Assembly (NCBI GenBank): GCA_027067085.1
Contig: JAMOMM010000120.1
Span: 1 to 15,177 of the forward strand
DNA from: Hyphomicrobiales bacterium
GTDB lineage: Bacteria; Pseudomonadota; Alphaproteobacteria; Rhizobiales; Aestuariivirgaceae
Direction: 5' to 3'
DNA: 15,177 nucleotides
Positions within the stretch are counted from its first letter, which is position 1. Each line of letters starts with the position of its first letter. The notes under the pieces were generated by a model that had not been told where the DNA came from, searched no databases, and saw nothing but the letters and a program-made list of their open reading frames with translations. Below, one piece after another: positions 6,962 to 14,449 of the stretch. The position numbers and the translations under genes were made by a program.

Positions 6962-9568
6962 ATGAGCGACACGAACGACAAAGATAAAAAAGACAACGCA
7001 ACAGACGCTGATAACGCGGGTGCTAAAGGTGGGCGTACGCTTTCCGTTAGCCGCACAACTGTTGAACAAAGCCGTGTCCGTCAGAATTTTTCTCACGGTC
7101 GGTCCAAAACAGTTGTGGTTGAAACCAAGCGTAAACGCATTCTTGGCGCGCCAGGAGCTGCAGCAGGAGCAGGAGCTGCAAGTGTAAAAGCAACACCACC
7201 AGCCGCTGCACCAAAAGCTGCAGCGCCATCAGCACCAAAACCGTTGGTTGTTGAAAAGAAAGCTGCGGCACCAAAAGCTGCAGCACCAAGGCCCGCTGTC
7301 AAAAAAGTTGGCAAATTATCTGTACGTGAGCAAGAAGCACGCGAACGGGCACTAGCAGGTGCTAGAGTTCGCGATGTTGAAGAAGCTGCAGAGCGCAAAC
7401 GTCAAGACGAGCTATCTGCAATAAAAGCTGCAGAAGAAGCTCAAGCAAAAGCTATTCGTGACGCAGAAGATGCGCAAGTTGCCAAAGACACGGCGCGTAA
7501 AAAAGCTATTGAAGACAAAAAAGTTAAAACAGCAACGCAAAGCGTGCAATCAACTGCGCCGACAAAAGATGTTGCCGATACAAAAACGCGTAAAGTTAAA
7601 AAAGAAAACAAACCAGCCCAACAACCAACACGCCCAGCGCGTGGTGGTAATGAGCGCCGCCGTGGCAAACTGACCATTGGCAATGCTCTTGCTGGCGATC
7701 AAGAACGCAAACGTTCAGTAGCAGCCTTTAAACGCCGTATGCAGCGCCAAAAGAAACAAGCTGCGGGCATTAGTGATGCACCGACAGAGAAAAGATCACG
7801 TGAGGTGATTATTCCTGAGGTCATCACAATTCAGGAATTGGCCAATCGTATGGCTGAGCGGGCTGTGGACATCATCAAGGAATTGATGAAGCAGGGTCAA
7901 ATGATGAAGATTAACGACATCATTGATACTGATACGGCTCAACTAATCGCCGAAGAGTTTGGCCACACGGTTAAACGAGTTTCTGAATCTGATGTTGAAG
8001 AAGGCATCCTTGGTGATGAAGATGACGAAGAAGACATGGTGCCTCGCGCTCCTGTTGTCACCGTCATGGGCCATGTTGACCATGGTAAGACATCGCTGCT
8101 TGATGCCTTGCGTAAAACCAATGTTGTATCTGGTGAAGCTGGCGGTATTACTCAGCACATCGGTGCTTATCAGGTTGAGACAGGCAAAGGCATTGTAACC
8201 TTCCTTGATACACCTGGTCACGCCGCCTTTACATCAATGCGGGCACGTGGCGCGCAAGCAACTGACATCGTCATCCTTGTGGTGGCGGCCGATGATGGCG
8301 TGATGCCGCAAACGATTGAAGCAATCAATCACGCCAAAGAAGCTGGCGTACCGATCATTGTAGCGATCAACAAAATTGACGTTGAAGGGGCTGATCCAAC
8401 GCGGGTTCGCACCGAATTGCTTTCACACGAGATCGTTGTGGAAAGCATGGGCGGCGGTGATGTGCTTGATGTGGAGGTTTCTGCAACCAAGGGCACCAAC
8501 CTTGATAAGTTGCTTGATGCTATCTTGTTGCAAGCTGAAATTTTAGAACTAAAAGCCAATCCTGATCGTCCTGCTGATGGCATGGTGGTTGAGGCCCAAC
8601 TTGATCGTGGCCGTGGCGCTGTTGGCACCATGTTGGTGAAACGTGGCACACTGAAAATTGGCAATATCATTGTCGCTGGTAGTGCATGGGGTAAAGTTCG
8701 TGCCTTAATCAACGACAAAGGTGAGCATGTGGTCGAAGCTGGCCCATCAAGCCCAGTTGAAGTGCTTGGCCTTAACAGCCCGCCTGAAGCTGGCGACCAA
8801 TTGGTTGTGGTTGACACCGAGGCACGCGCCCGTGAAATTACCGAATATCGCGTCCGCAAACGCCGCGAGTCTCGCGGGGCTGCCACATCTGCTCTAACGC
8901 TTGAGCAAATGATGAACGAGCTTAAAAAAGCTGATCGCAAAGAAGTTTCAATTCTTTTGAAAGCTGACGTGCAAGGTTCTGCCGAGGCGATTGTGCAGGC
9001 GCTTGATAAGCTCTCAACTGATGAAGTTATTGCACGCGTCATTCACTATGCAGCTGGCGGTATCAATGAGTCAGATATTGAACTGGCCAAAGCATCAGGT
9101 GCTGTCATCTTTGGCTTTAACGTTCGTGCCAATAAGCAAGCGCGTGAACTAGCAACGCAAACAGGCCGTGAAATTCGTTATTACAACGTGATTTATGATC
9201 TGATTGATGATGTTAAGGCTGCAATGTCTGGTATGCTTGACCCAACGCTGCGTGAAACATTCCTTGGTAACGCTGAAATCCTTGAAGTGTTTAACGTTTC
9301 TAAAGTGGGTAAAGTTGCTGGTTGTCGCGTGACAGAAGGCAAAGTTGCTCGCGGTGCTAGCGTTCGTCTTATTCGTGATAACGTTGTTGTTCACGAAGGC
9401 AAACTTTCAACTCTCAAACGCTTTAAAGATGAAGTTAAAGAGGTTGTTGGTGGTCAAGAATGCGGCATGGCGTTTGAAAACTATCAAGATATGCGCGCTG
9501 GCGATGTGATCGAGTGTTTCACTGTTGAATCTATTGATCGCACCATCGACGAGCTTCTTGAAAAATAA
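6962..9568 (+). CDS. infB: Translation initiation factor IF-2
   Basis: IF-2 is the GTPase that places initiator fMet-tRNA on the 30S subunit and promotes subunit joining. The 868 residues comprise: the alphaproteobacterial N-terminal motif (LSVSRTTVEQSRVRQNFSHGRSK, written here in part, about residues 27-50); a low-complexity Ala/Pro/Lys linker (about 60-110) and a charged helical stretch to about 275; the IF2_N domain (about 280-340); and the G domain with G1 GHVDHGKT (370-377), G3 DTPGH (416-420) and G4 NKID (470-473). Domain II and the C-terminal fMet-tRNA-binding domain follow. ATG 6962 has only a weak purine-rich stretch before it, but the conserved N-terminus supports it. The gap to ylxR is 25 bases. 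Length and domain content are normal for the group. Confidence 0.98.
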   Translation: MSDTNDKDKKDNATDADNAGAKGGRTLSVSRTTVEQSRVRQNFSHGRSKTVVVETKRKRILGAPGAAAGAGAASVKATPPAAAPKAAAPSAPKPLVVEKKAAAPKAAAPRPAVKKVGKLSVREQEARERALAGARVRDVEEAAERKRQDELSAIKAAEEAQAKAIRDAEDAQVAKDTARKKAIEDKKVKTATQSVQSTAPTKDVADTKTRKVKKENKPAQQPTRPARGGNERRRGKLTIGNALAGDQERKRSVAAFKRRMQRQKKQAAGISDAPTEKRSREVIIPEVITIQELANRMAERAVDIIKELMKQGQMMKINDIIDTDTAQLIAEEFGHTVKRVSESDVEEGILGDEDDEEDMVPRAPVVTVMGHVDHGKTSLLDALRKTNVVSGEAGGITQHIGAYQVETGKGIVTFLDTPGHAAFTSMRARGAQATDIVILVVAADDGVMPQTIEAINHAKEAGVPIIVAINKIDVEGADPTRVRTELLSHEIVVESMGGGDVLDVEVSATKGTNLDKLLDAILLQAEILELKANPDRPADGMVVEAQLDRGRGAVGTMLVKRGTLKIGNIIVAGSAWGKVRALINDKGEHVVEAGPSSPVEVLGLNSPPEAGDQLVVVDTEARAREITEYRVRKRRESRGAATSALTLEQMMNELKKADRKEVSILLKADVQGSAEAIVQALDKLSTDEVIARVIHYAAGGINESDIELAKASGAVIFGFNVRANKQARELATQTGREIRYYNVIYDLIDDVKAAMSGMLDPTLRETFLGNAEILEVFNVSKVGKVAGCRVTEGKVARGASVRLIRDNVVVHEGKLSTLKRFKDEVKEVVGGQECGMAFENYQDMRAGDVIECFTVESIDRTIDELLEK

Positions 9569-9597
9569 GCAGACGATAGACGGTATAAGAGACCAAG

Positions 9598-10005
9598 ATG
9601 GCAAAAAAATCTGAACCAAGTCAACGCCAATTGCGCGTTGGCGAAGTACTACGACACGCGTTGTCGAGTATTTTCGCGCGCGGCGAAACCAACGACCCCG
9701 AACTCGAAGAAATCGGTGTCACCGTACTTGAAGTTTCGATGTCCCCTGATCTTAAACAGGGCTTAGTTTATGTCCGACCCTTGCAGTTCAATAAAGAAAA
9801 AGAGCTACTTGCGGCAATTAAGCGAAATCGCAAATACATTCGTATTTTGATGGCCCCGCACATATCGCTCAAATTTATGCCCGATATTCGTTTTAAAATC
9901 GACACCGCGCCAGATCATGCCCAACGTATCGATCATTTGCTGACGCAACCCAAAGTTAAACGCGACCTTGCAGCTGGGCGCGACGAAACCCAAGAAGAAA
10001 GTTAA
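9598..10005 (+). CDS. rbfA: Ribosome-binding factor A
   Basis: RbfA binds the immature 30S subunit near the 16S rRNA 5' end and assists its maturation, also in cold adaptation. The 135-residue protein is a single KH-like domain. Visible family features are SQRQLRVGEVLRHALSSIF at the start, ITVLEV-type strand (GVTVLEVSMSPDLKQGLVYV), the helix with RKYIRILMAPHISLKFMP, and the end of the domain at IRFKIDTAPDHAQRIDHLL. The start ATG 9598 lies 29 bases after infB behind a modest AAGAGA. Two bases separate its stop from the truB start, so the two are probably translationally coupled. Confidence 0.95.
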   Translation: MAKKSEPSQRQLRVGEVLRHALSSIFARGETNDPELEEIGVTVLEVSMSPDLKQGLVYVRPLQFNKEKELLAAIKRNRKYIRILMAPHISLKFMPDIRFKIDTAPDHAQRIDHLLTQPKVKRDLAAGRDETQEES

Positions 10006-10007
10006 TC

Positions 10008-10955
10008 GTGGGAAGACGTAAACGCGGCCAAGCCATTAGTGGCTGGTTGGTTCTTGATAAACCTTTAGGTATTACCTCAACCAAAGCGGTCAATATTGTT
10101 CGCGCGATTTTTGATGCCCAAAAAGCTGGCCATGCAGGCACGCTCGATCCTGCGGCAAGTGGCGTTTTACCCATTGCGCTAGGTGAGGCAACCAAAACGG
10201 TGCCCTTTGCCATGGACGGGGCAAAGTCATATGAATTTACCGTACGCTGGGGTGAGGAAACCAACACCGATGATGCTGAGGGTGAAATCACCTCCACTTC
10301 GGACCAGCGGCCAACTGAGGCCCAAATCAAGGCCATTTTGCCAAGCTATGTGGGCTTAATCTCACAAGTGCCACCCAAATTTTCAGCCATTAAGCTGGCA
10401 GGTCAGCGGGCCTATGATATGGCGCGCGATGGTGAGGATTTTGAAATTGCCGCGCGTGATGTGCAGATTGACGGTTTAGAGCTGGTTTCATGCCCTGACA
10501 CAGACCCTAATCCCGACAGCGCCGTGTTCAAAGTTTATTGCGGCAAAGGCACTTACGTACGCTCACTGGCGCGCGATTTTGGCCGCGAATTAGGCTGTTT
10601 TGGCCACGTAACGGCCCTGCGACGAACTTTCGTTAAGCCTTTTGGGCCAAATGAGATGATTTCACTGGAAAAACTTGAAGAATTGAGTCATAAGAGCGCT
10701 GATCGATCAGACCTTTTGGCCTGCCTCCTTCCAATTGACGCTGTGCTGGACGACATCCTGGCGGTATCAGTTGATCGAGAACAGACCTTGGCGATAAAGC
10801 AAGGCCGAGCGATTATCATGCGTGGCAGAGATGGCCCTATCAATGAAGACATAGTGCTAGCAGTTCATCGGGGAAAACCGGTGGCGCTTGCAAGTGTTGA
10901 AAAAGGGATGTTGAAACCAAAGCGCGTGTTCAATTTGAAACCTAATCTTGCCTAA
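10008..10955 (+). CDS. truB: tRNA pseudouridine-55 synthase
   Basis: TruB converts U55 of the tRNA T-loop to pseudouridine. The 315-residue protein carries the N-terminal TruB signature GWLVLDKPLGITSTKAV, then AGHAGTLDPAASGVLPIALG with catalytic Asp47 in GTLDP. Further motifs are KSYEFTVRWGEETNTDDAEG, the PPKFSAIKLAGQRAYDMAR stretch, and KGTYVRSLARDFG; a C-terminal PUA-like region completes it. The start is GTG at 10008, two bases after the rbfA stop, with the purine-rich end of rbfA (AAGAAGAAAG) as ribosome-binding site; LDKP lies at the right distance from the N-terminus. This near-overlap implies coupling with rbfA. The order infB-rbfA-truB-rpsO is conserved across proteobacteria. Confidence 0.97.
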   Translation: MGRRKRGQAISGWLVLDKPLGITSTKAVNIVRAIFDAQKAGHAGTLDPAASGVLPIALGEATKTVPFAMDGAKSYEFTVRWGEETNTDDAEGEITSTSDQRPTEAQIKAILPSYVGLISQVPPKFSAIKLAGQRAYDMARDGEDFEIAARDVQIDGLELVSCPDTDPNPDSAVFKVYCGKGTYVRSLARDFGRELGCFGHVTALRRTFVKPFGPNEMISLEKLEELSHKSADRSDLLACLLPIDAVLDDILAVSVDREQTLAIKQGRAIIMRGRDGPINEDIVLAVHRGKPVALASVEKGMLKPKRVFNLKPNLA

Positions 10956-10982
10956 TGGCATAGACCTTTAAAGGAGACATAG

Positions 10983-11252
10983 ATGTCGATAACAGCTGAG
11001 CGCAAACTTGCGCTGATTAAAGAATTTGGTATTGGTGAAGGCGATACAGGCTCACCAGAAGTTCAAGTCGCAATTTTGACTGAACGGATTAAAAATCTTA
11101 CCGAGCATTTCCAAAGCCATAAAAAAGACAACCACTCACGTCGTGGTTTGCTGCAAATGGTGGCACTGCGTCGTAAGCTTTTGGATTACACAAAATCAAA
11201 AGATGTTGCGAGATATCAAGACCTAATTAAGCGTCTAAATATCCGTCGCTAA
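10983..11252 (+). CDS. rpsO: 30S ribosomal protein S15
   Basis: S15 is a primary binder of the central domain of 16S rRNA and helps form the platform of the 30S subunit. Its 89 residues match the family length exactly. The signature is clear: DTGSPEVQVAILTERI, then HFQSHKKDNHSRRGLLQMV and RRKLLDYTKSKD. A strong AAGGAG (10971-10976) lies seven bases before ATG 10983 and overlaps the perfect palindrome CCTTTAAAGG (10965-10974). In E. coli S15 represses its own translation by trapping the ribosome at a structured start region; nothing here proves the same mechanism. The gene closes the operon and is followed by a strong terminator. Confidence 0.98.
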   Translation: MSITAERKLALIKEFGIGEGDTGSPEVQVAILTERIKNLTEHFQSHKKDNHSRRGLLQMVALRRKLLDYTKSKDVARYQDLIKRLNIRR

Positions 11253-11258
11253 CAAATC

Positions 11259-11298
11259 AAACGGGTGAACGAATTATCGTTCGCCCGTTTCCCCTTTT
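11259..11298 (+). terminator. Rho-independent terminator after rpsO
   Basis: A 14-bp hairpin runs from AAACGGGTGAACGA (11259-11272) through the loop ATTA to TCGTTCGCCCGTTT (11277-11290), with one G-U pair, followed by CCCCTTTT. The T tract is delayed by four C, so termination may be partial and some transcripts may continue into pnp. Confidence 0.8.
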
Positions 11299-11305
11299 AT
11301 GGGCA

Positions 11306-11398
11306 CAAAGCAATGGGGCTTTGATGCTTGAATTTGGCTCAAACGGGGCGTTGTGATGTGAACAAAATTTGTATCAAGTACAACACATCAGTTACAAC
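11306..11398 (+). promoter_or_regulatory. Structured pnp leader
   Basis: The 135-base gap between the rpsO terminator and pnp contains a 6-bp hairpin CAAAGC-N6-GCTTTG (11306-11323) and a longer interrupted hairpin. In the latter GTTG (11350-11353) and TGATGTG (11354-11360) pair with CACATCA (11384-11390) and CAAC (11395-11398), and TTGTA-TCAAG-TACAA (11369-11383) caps it. Bulges are AACAAAAT on the 5' side and GTTA on the 3' side. In E. coli pnp is autoregulated through RNase III cleavage of a leader hairpin, and this structure is a reasonable equivalent. Confidence 0.5.
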
Positions 11399-11425
11399 AA
11401 AAGGGCCGTCCGAAAAGGAAAATAC

Positions 11426-13552
11426 ATGTTTAATATCCACGTAGAAGAAATTGAATGGGCTGGAAAGCCTTTACGCTTTGAAACAGGTCGCGTTGCACGT
11501 CAAGCTGACGGCGCTGTGCTTGTGACTTATGGTGAAACCAGTGTGCTTGCCACGGCAACCGCTGCACGTTCACCAAAAGCGGGTATCGACTTCTTCCCCC
11601 TCACTGTGAACTATCAAGAAAAAGCGTATGCAGCTGGTAAAATACCAGGTGGCTTTTTCAAACGTGAAGCACGTCCAAGCGAAAAAGAAACACTGATCTG
11701 TCGTCTGATTGATCGCCCTATTCGCCCGTTGTTTCCAAAAGAATTTAAAAATGAAACTCAAGTGATTACCACTGTTGTTTCATACGACATGGAAAACGAC
11801 CCTGACATCGTTGCGCTCATTGCAACATCTGCAGCGTTGACCATTTCTGGCATCCCGTTCATGGGACCAATTGGTGCAGCACGTGTTGGCTATAAAGATG
11901 GCGAATACAGTGTTAACCCAACAATGCAAGAGCGTGAAGATAGCGACCTTGATTTGGTTGTTGCGGGCACAAAAGATGCTGTATTGATGGTTGAATCAGA
12001 AGCAGATCAGCTTTCTGAAGAAATCATGCTTGGCGCTGTAATGCACGGCCATGAGCACTTCCAACCTGTTATTGATGCCATCATTCGTTTGGCTGAAAAA
12101 GCGGCGCGTGAGCCTCGTGAATTGATAAAAGAAGACAATTCAGAGCTTCTTGCACAAGTCACCAAGATTGCTGAGAAAGATCTTCGTGCTGCTTATGCAA
12201 TCACCACAAAAGAACAACGCCAAGATAAAGTTGCGCAAGCTAAAGATGCTGTAATGGCAAAACTTTGCCCAGCTGATGATGATGACGCAGCAGACCCAAG
12301 CAAAGTTAGTGCGGCATTCAAATCTTTGGAAAAAACCATTGTTCGTGGCAACATCATTGAAACTGGCAAACGTATTGATGAGCGCGGCTTAGCCGATGTT
12401 CGTGAAATCAAATGTGAAGTTGGCGTTCTGCCACGTGCGCACGGCTCGGCCTTGTTTACACGCGGTGAAACACAAGCCCTTGTGGTCACCACACTTGGTA
12501 CAGGCGATGATGAGCAGTTCATCGATGGCTTAGATGGCACCTATAAAGAAAGCTTCTTGCTTCATTATAACTTCCCTCCTTATTCAGTGGGTGAAGTTGG
12601 ACGCATGGGCTTTACAGGTCGCCGCGAAATTGGCCACGGTAAATTGGCATGGCGCGCAATGCACCCAATGTTGCCAACAACCGAGCAATTCCCATACACA
12701 ATCCGCGTTGTTTCAGAAATCACTGAATCAAACGGTTCTTCTTCAATGGCGTCGGTTTGTGGCGCATCATTGGCGATGATGGATGCGGGCGTTCCTGTTC
12801 GCAAACCCGTTGCTGGTATTGCTATGGGCCTTATTCTTGAAGGCGAAAAGTTCGCTGTTCTATCTGACATTCTTGGTGATGAAGATCATCTTGGCGATAT
12901 GGACTTTAAAGTGGCTGGTACAGATGAAGGTATTACATCTTTGCAGATGGATATTAAAATCACTGGCATCACTAAAGAGATCATGGAGCAAGCGCTCGAT
13001 CAAGCCAAAGATGGTCGTAACTACATCTTGGAAAACATGGCGAACGCCCTAACGGCTGGCCGTGATGGTGTTGGTGAATATGCGCCGCGCATTGAAACAA
13101 TCAATGTACCAACTGACAAAATTCGTGAAGTCATTGGTGCGGGCGGTAAAGTCATCCGCGAGATCGTTGAAAAAACTGGCGCGAAAATCGACATCGCTGA
13201 TGATGGCACCATTAAAGTGGCTTCATCTGACAAAGAGTCAATTGAAGCGGCGATCAAATGGATCAAGTCAATCACTGATGAGCCAGAAGTTGGCGTTATC
13301 TATGACGGTAAAGTCGTCAAGGTTGTTGATTTTGGTGCATTCGTAAACTTCTTTGGTCCAAAAGACGGCTTGGTTCACATCTCAGAACTTGCCCCTAAGC
13401 GGGTTGAGAAAGTAACTGACATTGTCAACGAAGGTGATGAAATCAAAGTCAAACTTCTCGGTATCGACAACCGGGGCAAAGTTCGCTTGTCCATGAAAGC
13501 TGTCGATCAGGAAACTGGCGAAGATTTGACCAAGAAAGATTCTGACGACTAA
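11426..13552 (+). CDS. pnp: Polyribonucleotide nucleotidyltransferase (PNPase)
   Basis: PNPase degrades RNA 3' to 5' by phosphorolysis and can add 3' tails; it is a trimer and part of RNA-decay complexes. The 708-residue protein has two RNase PH-type domains (about 1-230 and 310-545) joined by a helical linker, then a KH domain (IGAGGKVIREIVEKTGAKI from residue 570) and an S1 domain (GVIYDGKVVKVVDFGAFVNF from about 623). The active-site region of the second core is intact: SDILGDEDHLGDMDFKVAGT. ATG 11426 was chosen over an upstream in-frame ATG at 11369: AAGGAA sits at 11415-11420, MFNIHVEEIEWAGKPLRFETG is the family start, and the longer version would translate the leader hairpin. A strong terminator follows, so pnp ends the conserved block. 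Confidence 0.98.
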   Translation: MFNIHVEEIEWAGKPLRFETGRVARQADGAVLVTYGETSVLATATAARSPKAGIDFFPLTVNYQEKAYAAGKIPGGFFKREARPSEKETLICRLIDRPIRPLFPKEFKNETQVITTVVSYDMENDPDIVALIATSAALTISGIPFMGPIGAARVGYKDGEYSVNPTMQEREDSDLDLVVAGTKDAVLMVESEADQLSEEIMLGAVMHGHEHFQPVIDAIIRLAEKAAREPRELIKEDNSELLAQVTKIAEKDLRAAYAITTKEQRQDKVAQAKDAVMAKLCPADDDDAADPSKVSAAFKSLEKTIVRGNIIETGKRIDERGLADVREIKCEVGVLPRAHGSALFTRGETQALVVTTLGTGDDEQFIDGLDGTYKESFLLHYNFPPYSVGEVGRMGFTGRREIGHGKLAWRAMHPMLPTTEQFPYTIRVVSEITESNGSSSMASVCGASLAMMDAGVPVRKPVAGIAMGLILEGEKFAVLSDILGDEDHLGDMDFKVAGTDEGITSLQMDIKITGITKEIMEQALDQAKDGRNYILENMANALTAGRDGVGEYAPRIETINVPTDKIREVIGAGGKVIREIVEKTGAKIDIADDGTIKVASSDKESIEAAIKWIKSITDEPEVGVIYDGKVVKVVDFGAFVNFFGPKDGLVHISELAPKRVEKVTDIVNEGDEIKVKLLGIDNRGKVRLSMKAVDQETGEDLTKKDSDD

Positions 13553-13585
13553 GGCACTAGTGCCCGTCACACATTAGACAAATTG

Positions 13586-13616
13586 AAAGCGCGGTCGTCA
13601 TGGCCGCGCTTTTTTT
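13586..13616 (+). terminator. Rho-independent terminator after pnp
   Basis: AAAGCGCGGTC (13586-13596) pairs with GGCCGCGCTTT (13602-13612) with one G-U around the loop GTCAT, followed by T to 13616. Just upstream, directly after the pnp stop, lies a perfect 12-base palindrome GGCACTAGTGCC (13553-13564), too short-looped to be a terminator by itself. Confidence 0.9.
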
Positions 13617-13640
13617 GTGGGGTTTGTTGGGGAGGGTTGG

Positions 13641-13740
13641 GTTCCGCTCACGGCTATTCCTCGCTACGCTCGGGCCTGCGCTGGCGCGGCGCATTAGCGC
13701 CGAGGGCCTTTGGCCCTAGTCGTTCGGCTACGCCTCCTCC
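13641..13740 (+). repeat. Modular palindromic repeat B1
   Basis: Head GTTCCGCTCACGG, then a GC-rich stretch and two consecutive hairpins: CGGCGC-ATTA-GCGCCG (13687-13702) and AGGGCC-TTT-GGCCCT (13703-13717), then AG and the tail TCGTTCGGCTAC plus a CT-rich end. Compared with B2, the stems differ in sequence but keep their pairing, while head, ATTA loop and tail are shared. Confidence 0.8.
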
Positions 13741-13791
13741 ACTCCACAACACACCCTCTTTGTCATACCGGTGCTTGACACCGGTATCCAC
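13734..13791 (+). repeat. Longer direct repeat containing hairpin A1
   Basis: CCTCCACTCCACAAC followed by a short variable CT-rich stretch and hairpin A1 is repeated at 14158-14212 in front of and including hairpin A2. The conserved unit is therefore about 55-58 bases, larger than the hairpin alone, and it directly abuts the tail of B1 in the first copy. Confidence 0.6.
13761..13790 (+). repeat. Palindromic repeat A1
   Basis: ATACCGGTG (13765-13773) and CACCGGTAT (13779-13787) form a perfect 9-bp stem with loop CTTGA, inside the shared frame TGTC...CCA. Same orientation as A2. Intergenic hairpins of this general look occur in several alphaproteobacteria, from memory. Confidence 0.85.
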
Positions 13792-13846
13792 TGCGACCAA
13801 CTGACCACTTGTTTGGTTTTTGCAGGAAAATATACGGCAAGGATTG

Positions 13847-13975
13847 AAAGGTTCCGTTCACGCTGATGGGCTGCGCCCAACGCTGCTCATCATGCGAATG
13901 CATGTCTTCGACATGACGCGCGGGGCATTAGCCCCGAAGCGCGGTCGCGCTTAGTCGTTCGGCTACACCTCCTCC
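13847..13975 (+). repeat. Modular palindromic repeat B2
   Basis: The longest copy: a chain of five hairpins, TGGGC-TGC-GCCCA (13867-13879), CATGC-GAAT-GCATG (13891-13904), CATGTC-TTC-GACATG (13901-13915, overlapping the previous by four bases), CGGGGC-ATTA-GCCCCG (13921-13936) and AAGCGC-GGTC-GCGCTT (13937-13952), then AG and the tail TCGTTCGGCTAC shared with B1. Confidence 0.8.
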
Positions 13976-14020
13976 GAAGTTTACGGAGAATACCAATCGC
14001 ACGCTGAAAGTTTTGGCAAA

Positions 14021-14111
14021 TTCTGAAACTAGGTGCGACCGCACCTCGGCGCTTATGCGCCGCGCCTAGTGTAGCGCACGAGCAAAGCGAGTTAGCGTGA
14101 ACGGAACCTTT
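14021..14111 (-). repeat. Modular palindromic repeat B3 (inverted)
   Basis: Read on the minus strand: head GTTCCGTTCACGCTAACTCG, then CGGCGC-ATAA-GCGCCG (14062-14047), AGGTGC-GGTC-GCACCT (14046-14031) and the tail AGTTTCAGAA. Head and tail match B4 closely; the first hairpin matches B1. Confidence 0.8.
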
Positions 14112-14180
14112 AAACCCCTACCCGTATTTACCTTCCCGCAAATTCACAAATCACAGCACCTCCACTCCACAACCCATACT

Positions 14181-14211
14181 CTGTCATGCCGGTGCTTGAC
14201 ACCGGTATCCA
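14181..14211 (+). repeat. Palindromic repeat A2
   Basis: ATGCCGGTG (14186-14194) and CACCGGTAT (14200-14208) pair with one G-U around CTTGA. With A3, 85 bases further on and inverted, it makes a 31-base terminal inverted repeat with three differences. Confidence 0.85.
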
Positions 14212-14296
14212 CTCCGCAAAAGTACAGGGACTATCAGCTGTTGAATTAGCAAAATTAACCATTTCAACAACAATAAAACACTCAAAGCGCGAACCA

Positions 14297-14327
14297 TGGA
14301 TACCAGTGTCAAGCACTGGTATGACAG
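14297..14327 (-). repeat. Palindromic repeat A3 (inverted)
   Basis: ATACCAGTG (14300-14308) and CACTGGTAT (14314-14322) form a perfect 9-bp stem; the loop TCAAG is the reverse complement of the A1/A2 loop. Relative to A1 one C-G pair is replaced by T-A on both arms, so the pairing is kept by a double change. Confidence 0.85.
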
Positions 14328-14397
14328 ATTGGTGTTAGTGACGGTTGATGGTAAATTCTAGCCAATAGTTGCAATTCATGCGATCCAATCACGGGCT

Positions 14398-14433
14398 AAA
14401 AACCCCTTCCTATGGGATATGCCTCAAATATCC
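14398..14433 (-). terminator. Possible terminator of the minus-strand gene
   Basis: On the minus strand, after the stop at 14450, comes GGATAT-TTGAGGC-ATATCC (14433-14415), then a weak CCC/GGG pairing leading directly into TTTTT (14402-14398). The first hairpin is 12 bases from the T run, so this is a weak candidate. Confidence 0.3.
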
Positions 14434-14449
14434 TTCTAGTCTTTTATAA

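Larger units (their letters stand above)
13847..14111. repeat. Element of 265 bases with 18-bp terminal inverted repeats (B2 plus B3)
   Basis: AAAGGTTCCGTTCACGCT at 13847-13864 is the exact reverse complement of 14094-14111. B2 lies just inside the left end and B3, inverted, inside the right end. No transposase is encoded and I see no target-site duplication (left flank GATTG, right flank AAACC). It may be a MITE-like unit or simply two head-to-head copies of repeat B. Confidence 0.6.
13617..14449. other. Gene-free repeat region
   Basis: Between the pnp terminator and the minus-strand gene I see no credible coding sequence. The stretch is occupied by palindromic repeat families A (13761-13790, 14181-14211, 14297-14327) and B (13641-13740, 13847-13975, 14021-14111), with short AT-rich or nondescript spacers. 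GTTGAA and TTCAAC around 14237-14265 add a small hairpin between A2 and A3. The only plus-strand reading frame of note (13583-13804) is read out of the repeats and is spurious. Confidence 0.8.

Noticed and set aside
8329..9042. Long minus-strand frame (237 codons) opposite infB
   Set aside because: It is the antisense shadow of a highly conserved gene, Ser/Thr-rich, without a start signal.
13583..13804. Plus-strand frame of 73 codons after pnp
   Set aside because: It starts inside the pnp terminator and is translated straight through repeats B1 and A1, with the Ser/Arg/Pro-rich content that GC-rich palindromes give. It has no ribosome-binding site.
14128..14316. Minus-strand frame of 62 codons across A2 and A3
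   Set aside because: Its ends lie in the two repeat hairpins and it has no ribosome-binding site or recognisable domain.
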